Assembly: GCF_002005305.1 (NCBI RefSeq)
Contig: NZ_CP014782.1
Coordinates: forward strand, 5,270,001 to 5,334,000
Reading direction: 5' to 3'
Length of the DNA stretch: 64,000 nt
Source: Shewanella psychrophila
GTDB taxonomy: Bacteria > Pseudomonadota > Gammaproteobacteria > Enterobacterales > Shewanellaceae
Position numbers and translations under genes: made by a program. The notes below the pieces were generated by a model. It had not been told where the DNA came from. It did not search any database and saw only the letters and a program-made list of their open reading frames with translations. Shown piece by piece: positions 1-7,997 of this stretch; the stretch's first letter is position 1, and each line of letters opens with the position of its first letter.

Positions 1-1
1 G

Positions 2-307
2 GCTGTTGCCGTCATGGAGCTAGGACGTGCGCAAGCGAGTTCCTGTGTAGAGAAAACTGAGCAGGCTAACCTAGCTTTAGAAAGTATCAGCGAAGCCGTT
101 CACAAGGCTCATGACTCGGGTACTCATATTGCTAATGCAGCTCAAGAACAGAACTTAGTGAGCCAACAAGTTTCGGAGAAACTTGAGCATATCGCCGCCA
201 TCTCAGAAGAGACATCGACGGGTGCAGAACAGACAGCTCAATCCAGTCATCAAGTCGCACAACTTGCCGAAGAATTACAAGCATCGGTAAGAGAATTTAG
301 AGTCTAG
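2..307 (+). CDS. Methyl-accepting chemotaxis protein, C-terminal end (partial)
   Basis: The reading frame is open from the left edge and ends at a TAG codon at 305-307, so only about the last 100 residues are present. They form a long helical coiled coil rich in Ala, Gln and Glu, with ISEETSTGAEQT and QVAQLAEELQ, the pattern of the signalling and adaptation end of bacterial chemoreceptors; Gln/Glu pairs there are the usual methylation sites. The sensor and membrane parts lie outside the window, so the ligand cannot be guessed. An apparent ATG at 14 is internal and not the start. A strong hairpin follows the stop. Confidence 0.85.
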   Translation, partial: AVAVMELGRAQASSCVEKTEQANLALESISEAVHKAHDSGTHIANAAQEQNLVSQQVSEKLEHIAAISEETSTGAEQTAQSSHQVAQLAEELQASVREFRV

Positions 308-318
308 GTCTCGCACTA

Positions 319-356
319 TTGGACTGGCCCAAAAACTCAAGACTGGGTCAGTCCAA
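319..356. terminator. Bidirectional terminator-like hairpin
   Basis: A 13-bp inverted repeat (TTGGACTGGCCCA at 319-331 with its near complement at 344-356, one mismatch) sits between the convergent chemoreceptor gene and the hypothetical gene at 400-747. No long U-run is present, so the call rests on stem strength and the convergent position. Confidence 0.6.
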
Positions 357-399
357 ATAGCTTATATAAGGTGTCCACTTTTAGTGGTTCATATCACAA

Positions 400-747
400 T
401 CAGTGAACTTGCAAACGTCGGCTCCAATTCCCTTCGTCTTGTTTGCTGCATTTCTCCTCGGTATCAAAACTAACCCTGCTATTTAAATCACTGATCTTAA
501 TCGGCACCTTAGCGAGTTCCTGTTGAATAAGCCCTATGAGAAAATCATCCTGCTTATTGGCAATAGCAACAGATAGCTCAGCATTGGTATTAAATACACA
601 AACTATTCTTAATGACTGAGGAAACTTGTCATAATTAACTAAGTGAGTGATCCACTCGAAGCCCACTACTTGCTCCAATGCCAGTTCACAAACTTGTGTC
701 AGTGATTGCCTTAAGTTATTTTCGATCTTCTTATCAGACTTTCTCAT
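400..747 (-). CDS. Conserved hypothetical protein, 115 aa
   Basis: A 115-residue soluble protein with no signal peptide or membrane segment. It starts MRKSDKKIENNLRQSL and has a short helical N-terminal part followed by a mixed region with FEWITHLVNY and LRIVCVFNTN. I do not recognise a catalytic motif; small proteins of this look occur in Shewanella genomes and are sometimes loosely labelled as Fis-family regulators, which I cannot confirm. It is convergent with the chemoreceptor gene, and the next gene on the same strand ends 170 bases away, so it is probably a single-gene unit. The stretch 748-917 holds no gene I can support. Confidence 0.6.
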   Translation of the reverse strand: MRKSDKKIENNLRQSLTQVCELALEQVVGFEWITHLVNYDKFPQSLRIVCVFNTNAELSVAIANKQDDFLIGLIQQELAKVPIKISDLNSRVSFDTEEKCSKQDEGNWSRRLQVH

Positions 748-917
748 TTCAATCCCACTTTACTCATTTCAATCTCACTGTGAGCACTAGCCATTATACA
801 ATCGCTTAAGTCTACATGAACTAAGATCAAATCGGTTAAAGCATTAAATCTAACGCTAGAGAAGGGAATGGGAGATGGGAGAGGACAAAAAAGATAAGAA
901 GTCTACAAATGAAGAGC

Positions 918-1325
918 CTACAAAAAAGTACTAACCTGCCAATCGATCAAGGTGGCATTGCCATCATTATCACAAAGCCAAATTCTGGCTCTGGTCATTG
1001 GCTTAAGTAGGCCTATTTCCGACTCGACTTTAGACCAATCCCCATAGGTGAAATGCTCACCATTGATCAATAACTTATCCATACTATAAGGCGTGATCAA
1101 AGACTCTTGCGTGCCATCATCTGTGTCTATGGTGAAACCCAACTGGGACTCATCTCGCCAATAAAAGACTAAAACCCCAGTCCAGGAAGTCATATGATTA
1201 GGATCACAAGTAAAATCAGCAGGAGGGCGAAGACGCCCTGCTGCTTCTACCGAAAGCGAAATACATAACCCGAGTAGTAAAATAACTATTTGAATAAAAG
1301 ACATTGTCCATTTCAAAAAAGTCAT
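918..1325 (-). CDS. Exported hypothetical protein, 135 aa
   Basis: The N-terminus has a charged start and a hydrophobic core ending in SLSVEAA, a plausible Sec signal peptide cleaved near residue 29. The mature part of about 105 residues has two cysteines (FTCDPNH and WLCDNDG) that could form a disulphide in the periplasm or outside the cell. No known catalytic motif is visible. The start lies 14 bases downstream of the stop of the M43 metalloprotease gene on the same strand, so the two are very likely co-transcribed. A role linked to the protease, such as inhibitor or chaperone, is possible but only inferred from position. Confidence 0.6.
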   Translation of the reverse strand: MTFLKWTMSFIQIVILLLGLCISLSVEAAGRLRPPADFTCDPNHMTSWTGVLVFYWRDESQLGFTIDTDDGTQESLITPYSMDKLLINGEHFTYGDWSKVESEIGLLKPMTRARIWLCDNDGNATLIDWQVSTFL

Positions 1326-1339
1326 AAGCTAAATACTCT

Positions 1340-2299
1340 TCATTCAGGTGTGCGATATAAAGTACTCATTTCATCCATACGTTCACCCTGCCATGGAGTA
1401 AATTCATCCATACAATTATCATCAGTATAATCCATAAAATTAGTGACTGGATCGCTACCTGACTGTCTTTTACAGGAGTTTCTATTCGTTGGGCAACCAT
1501 ACGCTGGAGAACGCTCTGCCGGAGTATCTATAACATCATCACCAATACCATTACAGCCACCTTGGAAGGTATGGTAAAGGCCGAACCAGTGTCCTACCTC
1601 ATGGGTTAATGTATCGCCTTCATTGTATGGAGCAGCACTCCCATTCGGTAAGGAAGAGTAGAGTATAACCACACCATCATTGTCAGGGTTCCCGACATAA
1701 TCACTGGGAAAGGTCGCCCAGCCTAACAGACCCCCACCAGGATTATTTGAATAAACATTAAGAGTATCGACATCACCGACTCTCAATGCCTTTTTCATGT
1801 TTTTCTCAGCAAGAGAGCCATAACCCCCATTGAACCACGAAGCGTTATTGGTAGAAGTAGTCCCAGCTAAAACAAAGCTTATTCCGGTATCATTGGTATT
1901 GGAACCCGAAGAAAATGCCGCATTCAAAACATTCATCTGATCTGTAATATCTGCAGAGGAGAGCGAACCATTTTCACCATCAGTTATCACATGAAAGTGC
2001 ACATTAATGGTTCTCATTGTCGGAACGGGTGGCGTATCATTATTCTCTTCTCCTCCGCCTCCATTTCCGTTTCCACCGCCATTACCATTACCTGCACCGT
2101 CAGGTTTTTTCATCGTATTAAGGCGTTTATTAATCCTATGAACTTCTACTTCCGTAGGCGTTCTTGTGCCACAACGTTTAAAAGCTGCATTATGATTGGA
2201 GTTATCCCAACCGTTACCATCAGGGTTAGGTCCAGCAGCCATCGACTGGGACATGGTTAAGACTAGTAACCATGCTAAAAATAAAAGTAACCTAAACAT
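1340..2299 (-). CDS. Secreted M43-family (pappalysin/cytophagalysin-like) zinc metalloprotease
   Basis: A 319-residue protein with an N-terminal signal peptide (LLLFLAWLLVLTMSQSMAA), a glycine/asparagine-rich linker near residues 68-84 and a catalytic domain. The motif HEVGHWFGLYHTF at residues 233-245 matches the HExxHxxGxxH zinc site of metzincins, and NFMDYTDD near residue 287 supplies the Met-turn. Four cysteines around the active site fit the M43 family. Such enzymes cut extracellular proteins. A strong ribosome site (GGAGG) precedes the ATG. An IS66 element ends only 52 bases upstream of the start, so the native promoter has probably been removed or replaced. Confidence 0.85.
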   Translation of the reverse strand: MFRLLLFLAWLLVLTMSQSMAAGPNPDGNGWDNSNHNAAFKRCGTRTPTEVEVHRINKRLNTMKKPDGAGNGNGGGNGNGGGGEENNDTPPVPTMRTINVHFHVITDGENGSLSSADITDQMNVLNAAFSSGSNTNDTGISFVLAGTTSTNNASWFNGGYGSLAEKNMKKALRVGDVDTLNVYSNNPGGGLLGWATFPSDYVGNPDNDGVVILYSSLPNGSAAPYNEGDTLTHEVGHWFGLYHTFQGGCNGIGDDVIDTPAERSPAYGCPTNRNSCKRQSGSDPVTNFMDYTDDNCMDEFTPWQGERMDEMSTLYRTPE

Positions 2300-2431
2300 C
2301 GAAAACCTCCTGGAAGCTGTTTAGCCTCCGAATAATTCATGTGAATAATTGGTAACCGATCAATATAGGACGTCTTCCTAAGATCATTTGATGTGGCTAC
2401 TCTCAGGGTAAACCTAATACTGAGAATGCTC

Positions 2432-2722
2432 ATGGCTAAACCTCATCTCACCGACGCTCAAAAATCTACCCTCCTGGACAAGTGGTGCACAACGCCTTTA
2501 TCTATGCAGGACTTCTGTCATCAGGAGAACATTTCAACTTCTTCTTTCAATCGTTGGCGCCAGCAGTTAACGGTTCCTCCAGAAATCCAGGCTACCGAAG
2601 CCGACTGGATAGCGCTTGAGCCCGCTAAGCAAGATAAGCTTCCCGTGTTACCTGACCCAAAACCAAACTGGAACATTGAGCTTGTGCTCCCTGGTGATGT
2701 CATTTTACGACTACGATACTGA
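2432..2722 (+). CDS. tnpA: IS66 TnpA accessory protein
   Basis: The small first gene of IS66 elements, needed with TnpB for transposition in this family. The N-terminal part (LTDAQKSTLLDKWCTTPLSMQDFCHQENISTSSFNRWRQQL) reads as a helix-turn-helix DNA-binding unit of the transposase-8 type. I chose the ATG before AKPHLTDAQ; in-frame GTG and ATG codons at 2393 and 2426 are alternatives. The stop overlaps the start of tnpB at 2722, suggesting coupled translation. Confidence 0.8.
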   Translation: MAKPHLTDAQKSTLLDKWCTTPLSMQDFCHQENISTSSFNRWRQQLTVPPEIQATEADWIALEPAKQDKLPVLPDPKPNWNIELVLPGDVILRLRY

Positions 2723-3066
2723 TGTTATTGCCCAGTCCGGATTTACGCATATGGTTGTATGCCAAACCCGTGGACATGCGCAAGCAGTTTGATGGCTTAA
2801 TCGTATTAGCTAAGCACCAACTCCACGCTTCTCCCATGAGTGGTGAGCTGTTTGTGTTCATTAATCGCAAGCAGACCATGATGAAGGTGCTGTATTTCAG
2901 TCGCGGAGGATACTGTTTGTGGAGTAAGCGGCTTGAGTTAGGCCGCTTTCATCACGTTGAGGGTAACGGGGATAAAATCAATCTCACCTGGACTCAACTA
3001 CAGTGCCTCATCGAAGGCATTAATTGGCAAAAACAAGTGAAAAACAAACGGTTTAGTTCGTTATAA
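2722..3066 (+). CDS. tnpB: IS66 TnpB (Orf2) protein
   Basis: A 114-residue protein with the signature of the IS66 Orf2 family: LRIWLYAKPVDMRKQFDGL near the N-terminus, then LFVFINRKQTMMKVLYF and GGYCLWSKRLELGRF. Its exact biochemical role is not known, but it is required for transposition of IS66 elements. The start overlaps the tnpA stop; tnpC begins 27 bases downstream. Confidence 0.9.
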   Translation: MLLPSPDLRIWLYAKPVDMRKQFDGLIVLAKHQLHASPMSGELFVFINRKQTMMKVLYFSRGGYCLWSKRLELGRFHHVEGNGDKINLTWTQLQCLIEGINWQKQVKNKRFSSL

Positions 3067-3093
3067 CTGGCTGTTTTTGATATAATATCAGCC

Positions 3094-4656
3094 ATGAAAA
3101 CAACTATCCAGACAGCTTCGTTATCACAAGAAATTGAGCAGCTAAACGCTCAAAATTCTGAGCTGTCTGAAAAAGTGCTCACGCTGCAACAGCAACTCGA
3201 CTGGTTTAAGCGCCAGTTATTTGGCCGCAAGTCTGAAAAGCTGTTAGAGGATAATCCCAATCAAGAAGTCTTATTTGACCGCCTTGAGTCTGGGGAGCAA
3301 GAGCCTGAAGACAAGCAACAGATATCCTATACCCGCTCAGCAAAAAAACGCACCGGCAATGAAGTGAATGACACCGGCTTGCGCTTTGATGACACGGTAC
3401 CTACTAAGGTTATTGAACTTAAGGCGCCAGAGCTAGAAGGTGACGATGCTGAGCAGTATGAGGTTATCGGTTATAAAGAGACTCATCGCTTGGCTCAACA
3501 GCCGGGCAGCTACACCATTCTTATCTACAAGCGTTCCGTCGTCCGTCACAAAACTGAGCATTGCCTTAGCGTACAACCTGCACCCGATAACGTGCTCGAC
3601 GGGTGTTTTGCTGATGTCTCTGTTATCGCCGGCATCATGGTCGACAAGGGAGTCTATCATTTACCCTTGTATCGCCAGCACCAAAGAATGCTTGATAGCG
3701 GCGTTCAGGTCAGCCGGGCTACTCTCATTAACTGGGTAAAACGGGGCATCGAACTGTTAACGCCTATCTACCGAGCTCAGCTACAGCATATCCTCACCAG
3801 CTCTACACTGGCCATGGATGAAGTACCGATGAAAGCAGGGCGTAAAGCGAAAGGTAGGATGAAACAGACTTACTTTTGGCCCATCTACGGTGAAGATGAT
3901 GAAGTCGCCTTCACCTGGTCATCAAGCCGTGGAGCTAAGCACGCCAAGGAACAGTTAACAGGTTTTACCGGTGTACTGCTCAGTGATGGTTACCAGGCTT
4001 ATACCAATGTGATAAAAGCACTTAATCGTGATAACGAAGCGAACATCATCCATGCCACCTGTTGGGCTCATACTAGGCGCTACTTCGATAAATCTTTACT
4101 CATGGAGCCGGAATTGGCTAAAGAGGCCTTAAAGCAAATCGCCGAGCTCTACAAAATCGAAAAACACATCCGCGATAACCTGACCTACAGCGATGAAATC
4201 CTCGCTTATCGGCAAAAGTGGAGTGAGCCCATCGTCGATAGCTTCTTCAAATGGCTCTATGACCAACGGCAACGCCCAGAGATTTTACCGAGCAACCCGT
4301 TAAGCAAGGCCCTTAGTTATGCACTTGATAGAAAAACAGAACTTAAGGTCTTCTTGAGTTACCCAGCTGTGCCTATCGATACCAATCACTTGGAGCGAGC
4401 TTTACGAGTCATACCCATGGGAAGGAAAAATTATCTATTTTGCTGGACCGAACTGGGGGCGGAGCAGTTGGGGATGCTGCAAAGTTTACTGGTTACCTGC
4501 CGTCTGCAAGGGATTAATCCTTACACTTACCTCGTCGATGTCCTGCAACGCGTCAGCCAGCAGCCAGCTTCGAAAGTTGAAGAACTCACGCCGCGAGTGT
4601 GGAAGACGAAATTTGCCGACAACCCACTCACATCAGATTTGATGCAGACTTCTTAA
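3094..4656 (+). CDS. tnpC: IS66 transposase TnpC
   Basis: A 520-residue DDE transposase. It opens with a coiled coil (about residues 8-45), followed by a helix-turn-helix and zinc-finger-like part. The catalytic domain shows ALAMDEV-like (here TLAMDEVPMKAG), LLSDGYQAY and a C-terminal HLERALRVIPMGRKNYLF, which carry the Asp, Asp and Glu of the active site. The length is normal for the family and no frameshift is seen, so it should be functional. Confidence 0.93.
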   Translation: MKTTIQTASLSQEIEQLNAQNSELSEKVLTLQQQLDWFKRQLFGRKSEKLLEDNPNQEVLFDRLESGEQEPEDKQQISYTRSAKKRTGNEVNDTGLRFDDTVPTKVIELKAPELEGDDAEQYEVIGYKETHRLAQQPGSYTILIYKRSVVRHKTEHCLSVQPAPDNVLDGCFADVSVIAGIMVDKGVYHLPLYRQHQRMLDSGVQVSRATLINWVKRGIELLTPIYRAQLQHILTSSTLAMDEVPMKAGRKAKGRMKQTYFWPIYGEDDEVAFTWSSSRGAKHAKEQLTGFTGVLLSDGYQAYTNVIKALNRDNEANIIHATCWAHTRRYFDKSLLMEPELAKEALKQIAELYKIEKHIRDNLTYSDEILAYRQKWSEPIVDSFFKWLYDQRQRPEILPSNPLSKALSYALDRKTELKVFLSYPAVPIDTNHLERALRVIPMGRKNYLFCWTELGAEQLGMLQSLLVTCRLQGINPYTYLVDVLQRVSQQPASKVEELTPRVWKTKFADNPLTSDLMQTS

Positions 4657-4691
4657 TCTCCTGCAATACCGTCCTATATTGATCGGTTACG

Positions 4692-4828
4692 CTTGTTGCA
4701 ACAAAAACAAGTTCGAGTTAGCCCTCCACCTTCAATGTATATCATTAATGATATACATAACTCATTGCAACCAAGATTAGTTCGAGTTAGACTCTAATCA
4801 ATCAATGTATAACATTAATGATATACAT
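4692..4828 (+). promoter_or_regulatory. Two tandem ~70-bp repeats with 24-bp palindromes: par operator/centromere candidate
   Basis: Two direct repeats, each with TTGCAAC, AGTTCGAGTTAG and a 24-bp palindrome, lie just upstream of parA. The palindrome at 4735-4758 is perfect; that at 4805-4828 differs at one base and ends 18 bases before the parA start. A third copy follows the partner gene at 6026-6049. Repeated palindromes around a parAB-like operon are typical of autoregulatory operators or parS sites. The IS66 right end abuts the first repeat, so further copies may have been lost. Confidence 0.7.
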
Positions 4829-4846
4829 AGCAAAAAAGGAGCGATT

Positions 4847-5626
4847 ATGACTCGTATCTGTATGATTGGATGTAGAAAAGGTGGCGTAACAAAAACCACT
4901 ACCACGGTAAACCTTGCCTTTGAGCTAAGCAAACAAAACAAGAAAGTGCTTGTTATAGACTTTGATGGACAAGGAGATACCACAAAATTTTACGGTCGAG
5001 ATGATGCTGAATTTTACATTGGTGATGCATTACTAGATCGGAAGTTCGATTTAAAAAAAGCAATATACCCTGCTCTAGTTAAAGGGATTGAACAAGAAAA
5101 ACTACATATCATTCCAGGCAAGCGAGGGGATATTATGACTAAATTAGACATGGATATGATCTCACTTCCAAGAAGAGAAGAGCGGTTAAAAATTCATTTG
5201 GAAAAAATATCCACTGAATATGACTTCATTATTATCGACACTACACCTGGAACCTCAGTTCTTGGCTTGAACGCTGTAATGGCAGCAACAGAATATGTAT
5301 TTCCAACAGAATTCAAAGAACATTCTCTTGATGGCGTTGAAACCTTACTTGAGCATATACAAGATGTACGATTTATCGATGAAGAAGAAATCAAATTTTT
5401 AGTTGTCCCTTCTAAAATTTCAAGAACAGCTAGAAGAGCCTTATCTTACGGTAAAGAGTACCTAGCAGGACGATGGCCGGACAATACTTCAAAGACAGTT
5501 ATATGGGAGCGGAGTTTATTCACCGAAGCTGAATTTGAACACGAACCAGTATCAGCACTAAAGGCTGGCCACGTAGCCTCAAGCTACTATAAAGACTTAG
5601 CAAAAGAGTTAATAAATAATGGATAA
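4847..5626 (+). CDS. parA: ParA-family partition ATPase
   Basis: A 259-residue Walker-type ATPase that drives plasmid segregation. It has the deviant Walker A motif CRKGGVTKTTTT (KGGVTKTT at residues 11-18), the A-prime motif VLVIDFDGQGD at 34-44 and Walker B FIIIDTTPG at 127-135. It lacks the N-terminal helix-turn-helix of ParA type Ia, so it is of the short type Ib or chromosomal form. I chose the ATG at 4847 because AAGGAG lies five bases upstream; an in-frame ATG at 4805 is inside the operator palindrome. The stop overlaps the next gene by 8 bases. Confidence 0.9.
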   Translation: MTRICMIGCRKGGVTKTTTTVNLAFELSKQNKKVLVIDFDGQGDTTKFYGRDDAEFYIGDALLDRKFDLKKAIYPALVKGIEQEKLHIIPGKRGDIMTKLDMDMISLPRREERLKIHLEKISTEYDFIIIDTTPGTSVLGLNAVMAATEYVFPTEFKEHSLDGVETLLEHIQDVRFIDEEEIKFLVVPSKISRTARRALSYGKEYLAGRWPDNTSKTVIWERSLFTEAEFEHEPVSALKAGHVASSYYKDLAKELINNG

Positions 5627-6023
5627 CCAACAATTAGACGAACTTTTGGAAAAGAAAAAATCAGGAACACTTAAACCTGCCGAGAGAGCTCAACTCAAGA
5701 ACCTGGAACGAAAGTTAAAATCCGAAGAAAAAAGCCAAGTTAGTAGCCAGGTAAAAACGAATCTATTTGGTCAAATTGCGACCACTAAAGTTCATCCTAA
5801 ACCCATAAGGTTTCTAGAACATGAAATTACAGGCCTAGCGACACGGAGAGATTCACTAAAAACAAATCACCCAGAAATGATCATAGAAGAGCTAGGTAGT
5901 TTAAGAGAAATTAATGATACAAAGCTGATCAGAGCAGCTGTATTATTGTTGGCAGATGTTAGCGATGAAGACCTAATTAAAGCAATTAAACAAGTTCAAC
6001 TCAATATGGTAAGAACGCAATAA
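5619..6023 (+). CDS. Probable partition partner (ParB-like role), 134 aa
   Basis: A small charged protein whose ATG lies inside the last codons of parA, so the two are translationally coupled. The N-terminal 45 residues are a Lys/Glu-rich helix (LEKKKSGTLKPAERAQLKNLERKLK), and the rest is helical with no recognised enzyme motif. Position and size match the small DNA-binding adaptors of type Ib partition systems. The family is not recognised from sequence; the role is inferred from its place between ParA and the palindromic sites. Confidence 0.6.
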   Translation: MDNQQLDELLEKKKSGTLKPAERAQLKNLERKLKSEEKSQVSSQVKTNLFGQIATTKVHPKPIRFLEHEITGLATRRDSLKTNHPEMIIEELGSLREINDTKLIRAAVLLLADVSDEDLIKAIKQVQLNMVRTQ

Positions 6024-6061
6024 CCATGTATAACATCAATGATATACATGGTTATTGCGTT
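6014..6061. promoter_or_regulatory. 48-bp inverted repeat containing the third par palindrome
   Basis: The 24-bp palindrome seen twice upstream of parA recurs at 6026-6049 with small changes, and here it is flanked by a further 12-base inverted repeat (AACGCAATAACC and its complement), making a 48-bp symmetric site centred between 6037 and 6038. It overlaps the last codons and stop of the partner gene. It could be a parS-like site, a terminator, or both. Confidence 0.6.
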
Positions 6062-6100
6062 AAAATATAGGGATTTAGAACCTTCATTCTTATCCATAAT

Positions 6101-6147
6101 CTTACCAAACCAATAGAATGGTTATACCTTTCTATTGGTTTGGTAAG
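6101..6147 (+). terminator. Terminator-like hairpin after the par operon
   Basis: A perfect 18-bp inverted repeat (arms 6101-6118 and 6130-6147, starting CTTACCAAACCAATAGAA) with an 11-base loop lies about 80 bases after the partition genes and is followed by AAGGGTTTTG. It probably ends the par transcript. The stretch 6148-6231 holds nothing else I can support. Confidence 0.55.
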
Positions 6148-6231
6148 AAGGGTTTTGTGCCATTTCATCGAAAAGTCCATAGTTAGTCTGCAGGCCTTAA
6201 TACAATGGGCCTACTGCGGGGTAGTTCGTGT

Positions 6232-6504
6232 TTATCTTTTCTCCTTCACCAATCCTTCAAGCACTGCCACATATTTTTCTAGCTCCTCTACGCGGATCTG
6301 TACTTCGTGATCATATGAAGTAGCTTGTCGTAATTCACTACTAAGCTCAGCCACTTTCACTTGTAACTTACTCAGCTCGATTTGATTGCCATTGAGTGTC
6401 GTGCCTACCCAAAATAGTAGCGCAATAGTAATTGCTGATATAATACTAAGATGCATCTGGTCTAAATTGTTCACACGTACTTCTTTATCTTCTGTTTTAC
6501 CCAT
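6232..6504 (-). CDS. Small membrane protein with coiled-coil tail, 90 aa
   Basis: I chose the start at MGKTEDKEVRV because the longer frame adds a hydrophobic N-terminus directly at the edge of the region. A short charged N-terminus is followed by one membrane segment (HLSIISAITIALLFWVGTTL) and then a heptad-rich helix (LSKLQVKVAELSSELRQ and VEELEKYVAVLEGLV). Proteins of this plan occur as phage or plasmid accessory proteins, but no family is recognised. It is transcribed toward the par hairpin and its upstream side abuts the Tn3 terminal repeat. Confidence 0.5.
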   Translation of the reverse strand: MGKTEDKEVRVNNLDQMHLSIISAITIALLFWVGTTLNGNQIELSKLQVKVAELSSELRQATSYDHEVQIRVEELEKYVAVLEGLVKEKR

Positions 6505-6569
6505 ACCATTCCCTAAAATGATTAATACAAAAACAGAAAACATACCGTAATACTAGCTGTCCTTAATAA

Positions 6570-6617
6570 GGGTTCTTTGACTAAAAGAACGGTTTGTCAC
6601 CACGCTCCTCTGTAGCC
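6570..6617 (+). repeat. Left terminal inverted repeat of a Tn3-family transposon
   Basis: These 48 bases (from GGGTTCTTTGACTAAAAG) are repeated in inverse orientation at 14181-14228 with two mismatches. The right copy sits 11 bases after a Tn3-type transposase, as expected for the tnpA end, so the pair bounds a unit of about 7.66 kb. No clear 5-bp target duplication is seen. Confidence 0.8.
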
Positions 6618-6730
6618 TTTGCTATCACTAGGCTGTAGCCAAAAAATCGATTTTGAAAACACCCGCCAAACAATAGTTAACCGACTGAATTAATTGTAAA
6701 TATTGAGTATCAGCAAATTCATATTTTTAT

Positions 6731-6872
6731 TCCTCCTAGAAATCTCCTCTTGGAAGACTTGGTGTAACTGAGTTTAAGATTTTGATTAGTTTTTTGGCTG
6801 GAGATATTAAGTTAATTGTTCTTCCTCCTAGGAATTTCCTCTTGGAAAACCTGATATAGCTAGGTTTCAAGC
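6731..6872 (+). repeat. Two copies of a dispersed ~50-bp hairpin repeat
   Basis: Copies at 6731-6780 and 6822-6872 share CTAGGAATTTCCTCTTGGAA followed by a stem whose loop contains GTRTAGCT-like bases. The second forms AAACCT/AGGTTT. A further copy is at 46983-47035, and one at 11653-12511 is split by a group II intron. The rest of 6618-7077 shows no gene. Confidence 0.65.
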
Positions 6873-7077
6873 ATTTCATTGTTAAATCAATATTCACTCC
6901 GTAATTTAGGACAGCTATTTAAATGTTCAGTTTTGCGACATCCTAGATTTTCAGGGTAGGTTATCGCTATTTTATCCTCACCTACCGTTCCATTTATAAC
7001 TTGTATTAGCGCAACAATAAATAACATAAGATCTGATTATTAGAAAATAATCAACGTATTAGCTTGCTTAGTCAGTT

Positions 7078-7100
7078 TTGCGTCTCATGTGGCGGAGGGG
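7078..7100 (+). mobile_element. Remnant of an IS30-type terminal repeat
   Basis: TGCGTCTCATGTGGCGGAGG here is the same as the right end of the IS30 element at 22535-22555. It is cut immediately by the ISAs1 target duplication at 7100-7109, so only the end of a lost or displaced IS30 copy remains. Confidence 0.55.
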
Positions 7101-7997
7101 CTAATATTGCAGGGCGAGATCGCGAACGTTTTTTAGCCAGACAAGTGAGTAAGGCTTTCCAATTTGACGGAGTTGTGATCTTATACTCTCTTTTGCTGAG
7201 CCCCTATCATGAGCCTTCTTACTCTTACTAAGTACTTTGAAATTATTGAAGATCATCGTCAAGCCACTAAAGTTACTTATCCCTTGTTCGATGTATTGTT
7301 TTTAACCATGGTAGCGGTTATTGGGGGCTGCGAGGGTTGGGAAGATATTGAAGATTTTGGCCATTGTCACTTAGAGTTACTCAAAAAGTACGGGGATTTT
7401 AGCGCAGGGATCCCAGTCCATGACACCATTGCTAGAATTATTTGCAAAGTCGACCCAGAAGCCCTGCAACAAGCGTTTATCTCATGGATGCAGGCAACCG
7501 AGCAACTGTCTCAAGGTCAAGTTATTGCCATTGATGGCAAGACTTTGCGTGGCTCTTATAATAGAGATGATCGTCAATCCGCCATTCATATGGTGAATGC
7601 TTTCTCTGTCGCCAATGGTGTCGTGATGGGACAACTTAAAACAGATTCGAAGTCCAATGAGATCACTGCTATTCCTGAATTATTAGCCCTATTAGATATT
7701 CAAGGAGCATTGGTAACCATCGATGCTATGGGGACTCAAGCCAATATTGCACATACCATCATAGACAAGGGAGCAGACTTCCTGTTAGCAGTCAAAGGCA
7801 ATCAAAATTCTTTACATCAGCTAGTAAAAGAAACCTTCGCAGATCAGCTTGATTATGCTGAAAATATCACTCAAATTGAGGCGCAGCATGGCAGGAAAGA
7901 ATTTAGGGAATACCAAACTATTGAGGCACCTAAGGAGCTGATTGACGCCAAATGGCCAACAATACAAACCTTTGGAAAAGTAATTACCTATCGAATA

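Larger units (their letters stand above)
2352..4690 (+). mobile_element. IS66-family insertion sequence, copy 1 (complete)
   Basis: The element runs between inverted ends that match for 21 bases (starting GTAACCGATCAATATAGG) and carries the usual three genes tnpA, tnpB and tnpC in order. The eight bases outside each end (AATAATTG on the left, GCTTGTTG on the right) do not match, although IS66 normally makes an 8-bp target duplication. This copy has therefore taken part in a deletion, inversion or recombination after inserting. A second copy with the same predicted proteins lies at 32777-35092. Confidence 0.93.

Noticed and set aside
4805..4846. Earlier start for parA at 4805
   Set aside because: The ATG is part of the operator palindrome; the ATG at 4847 has AAGGAG at the right distance.
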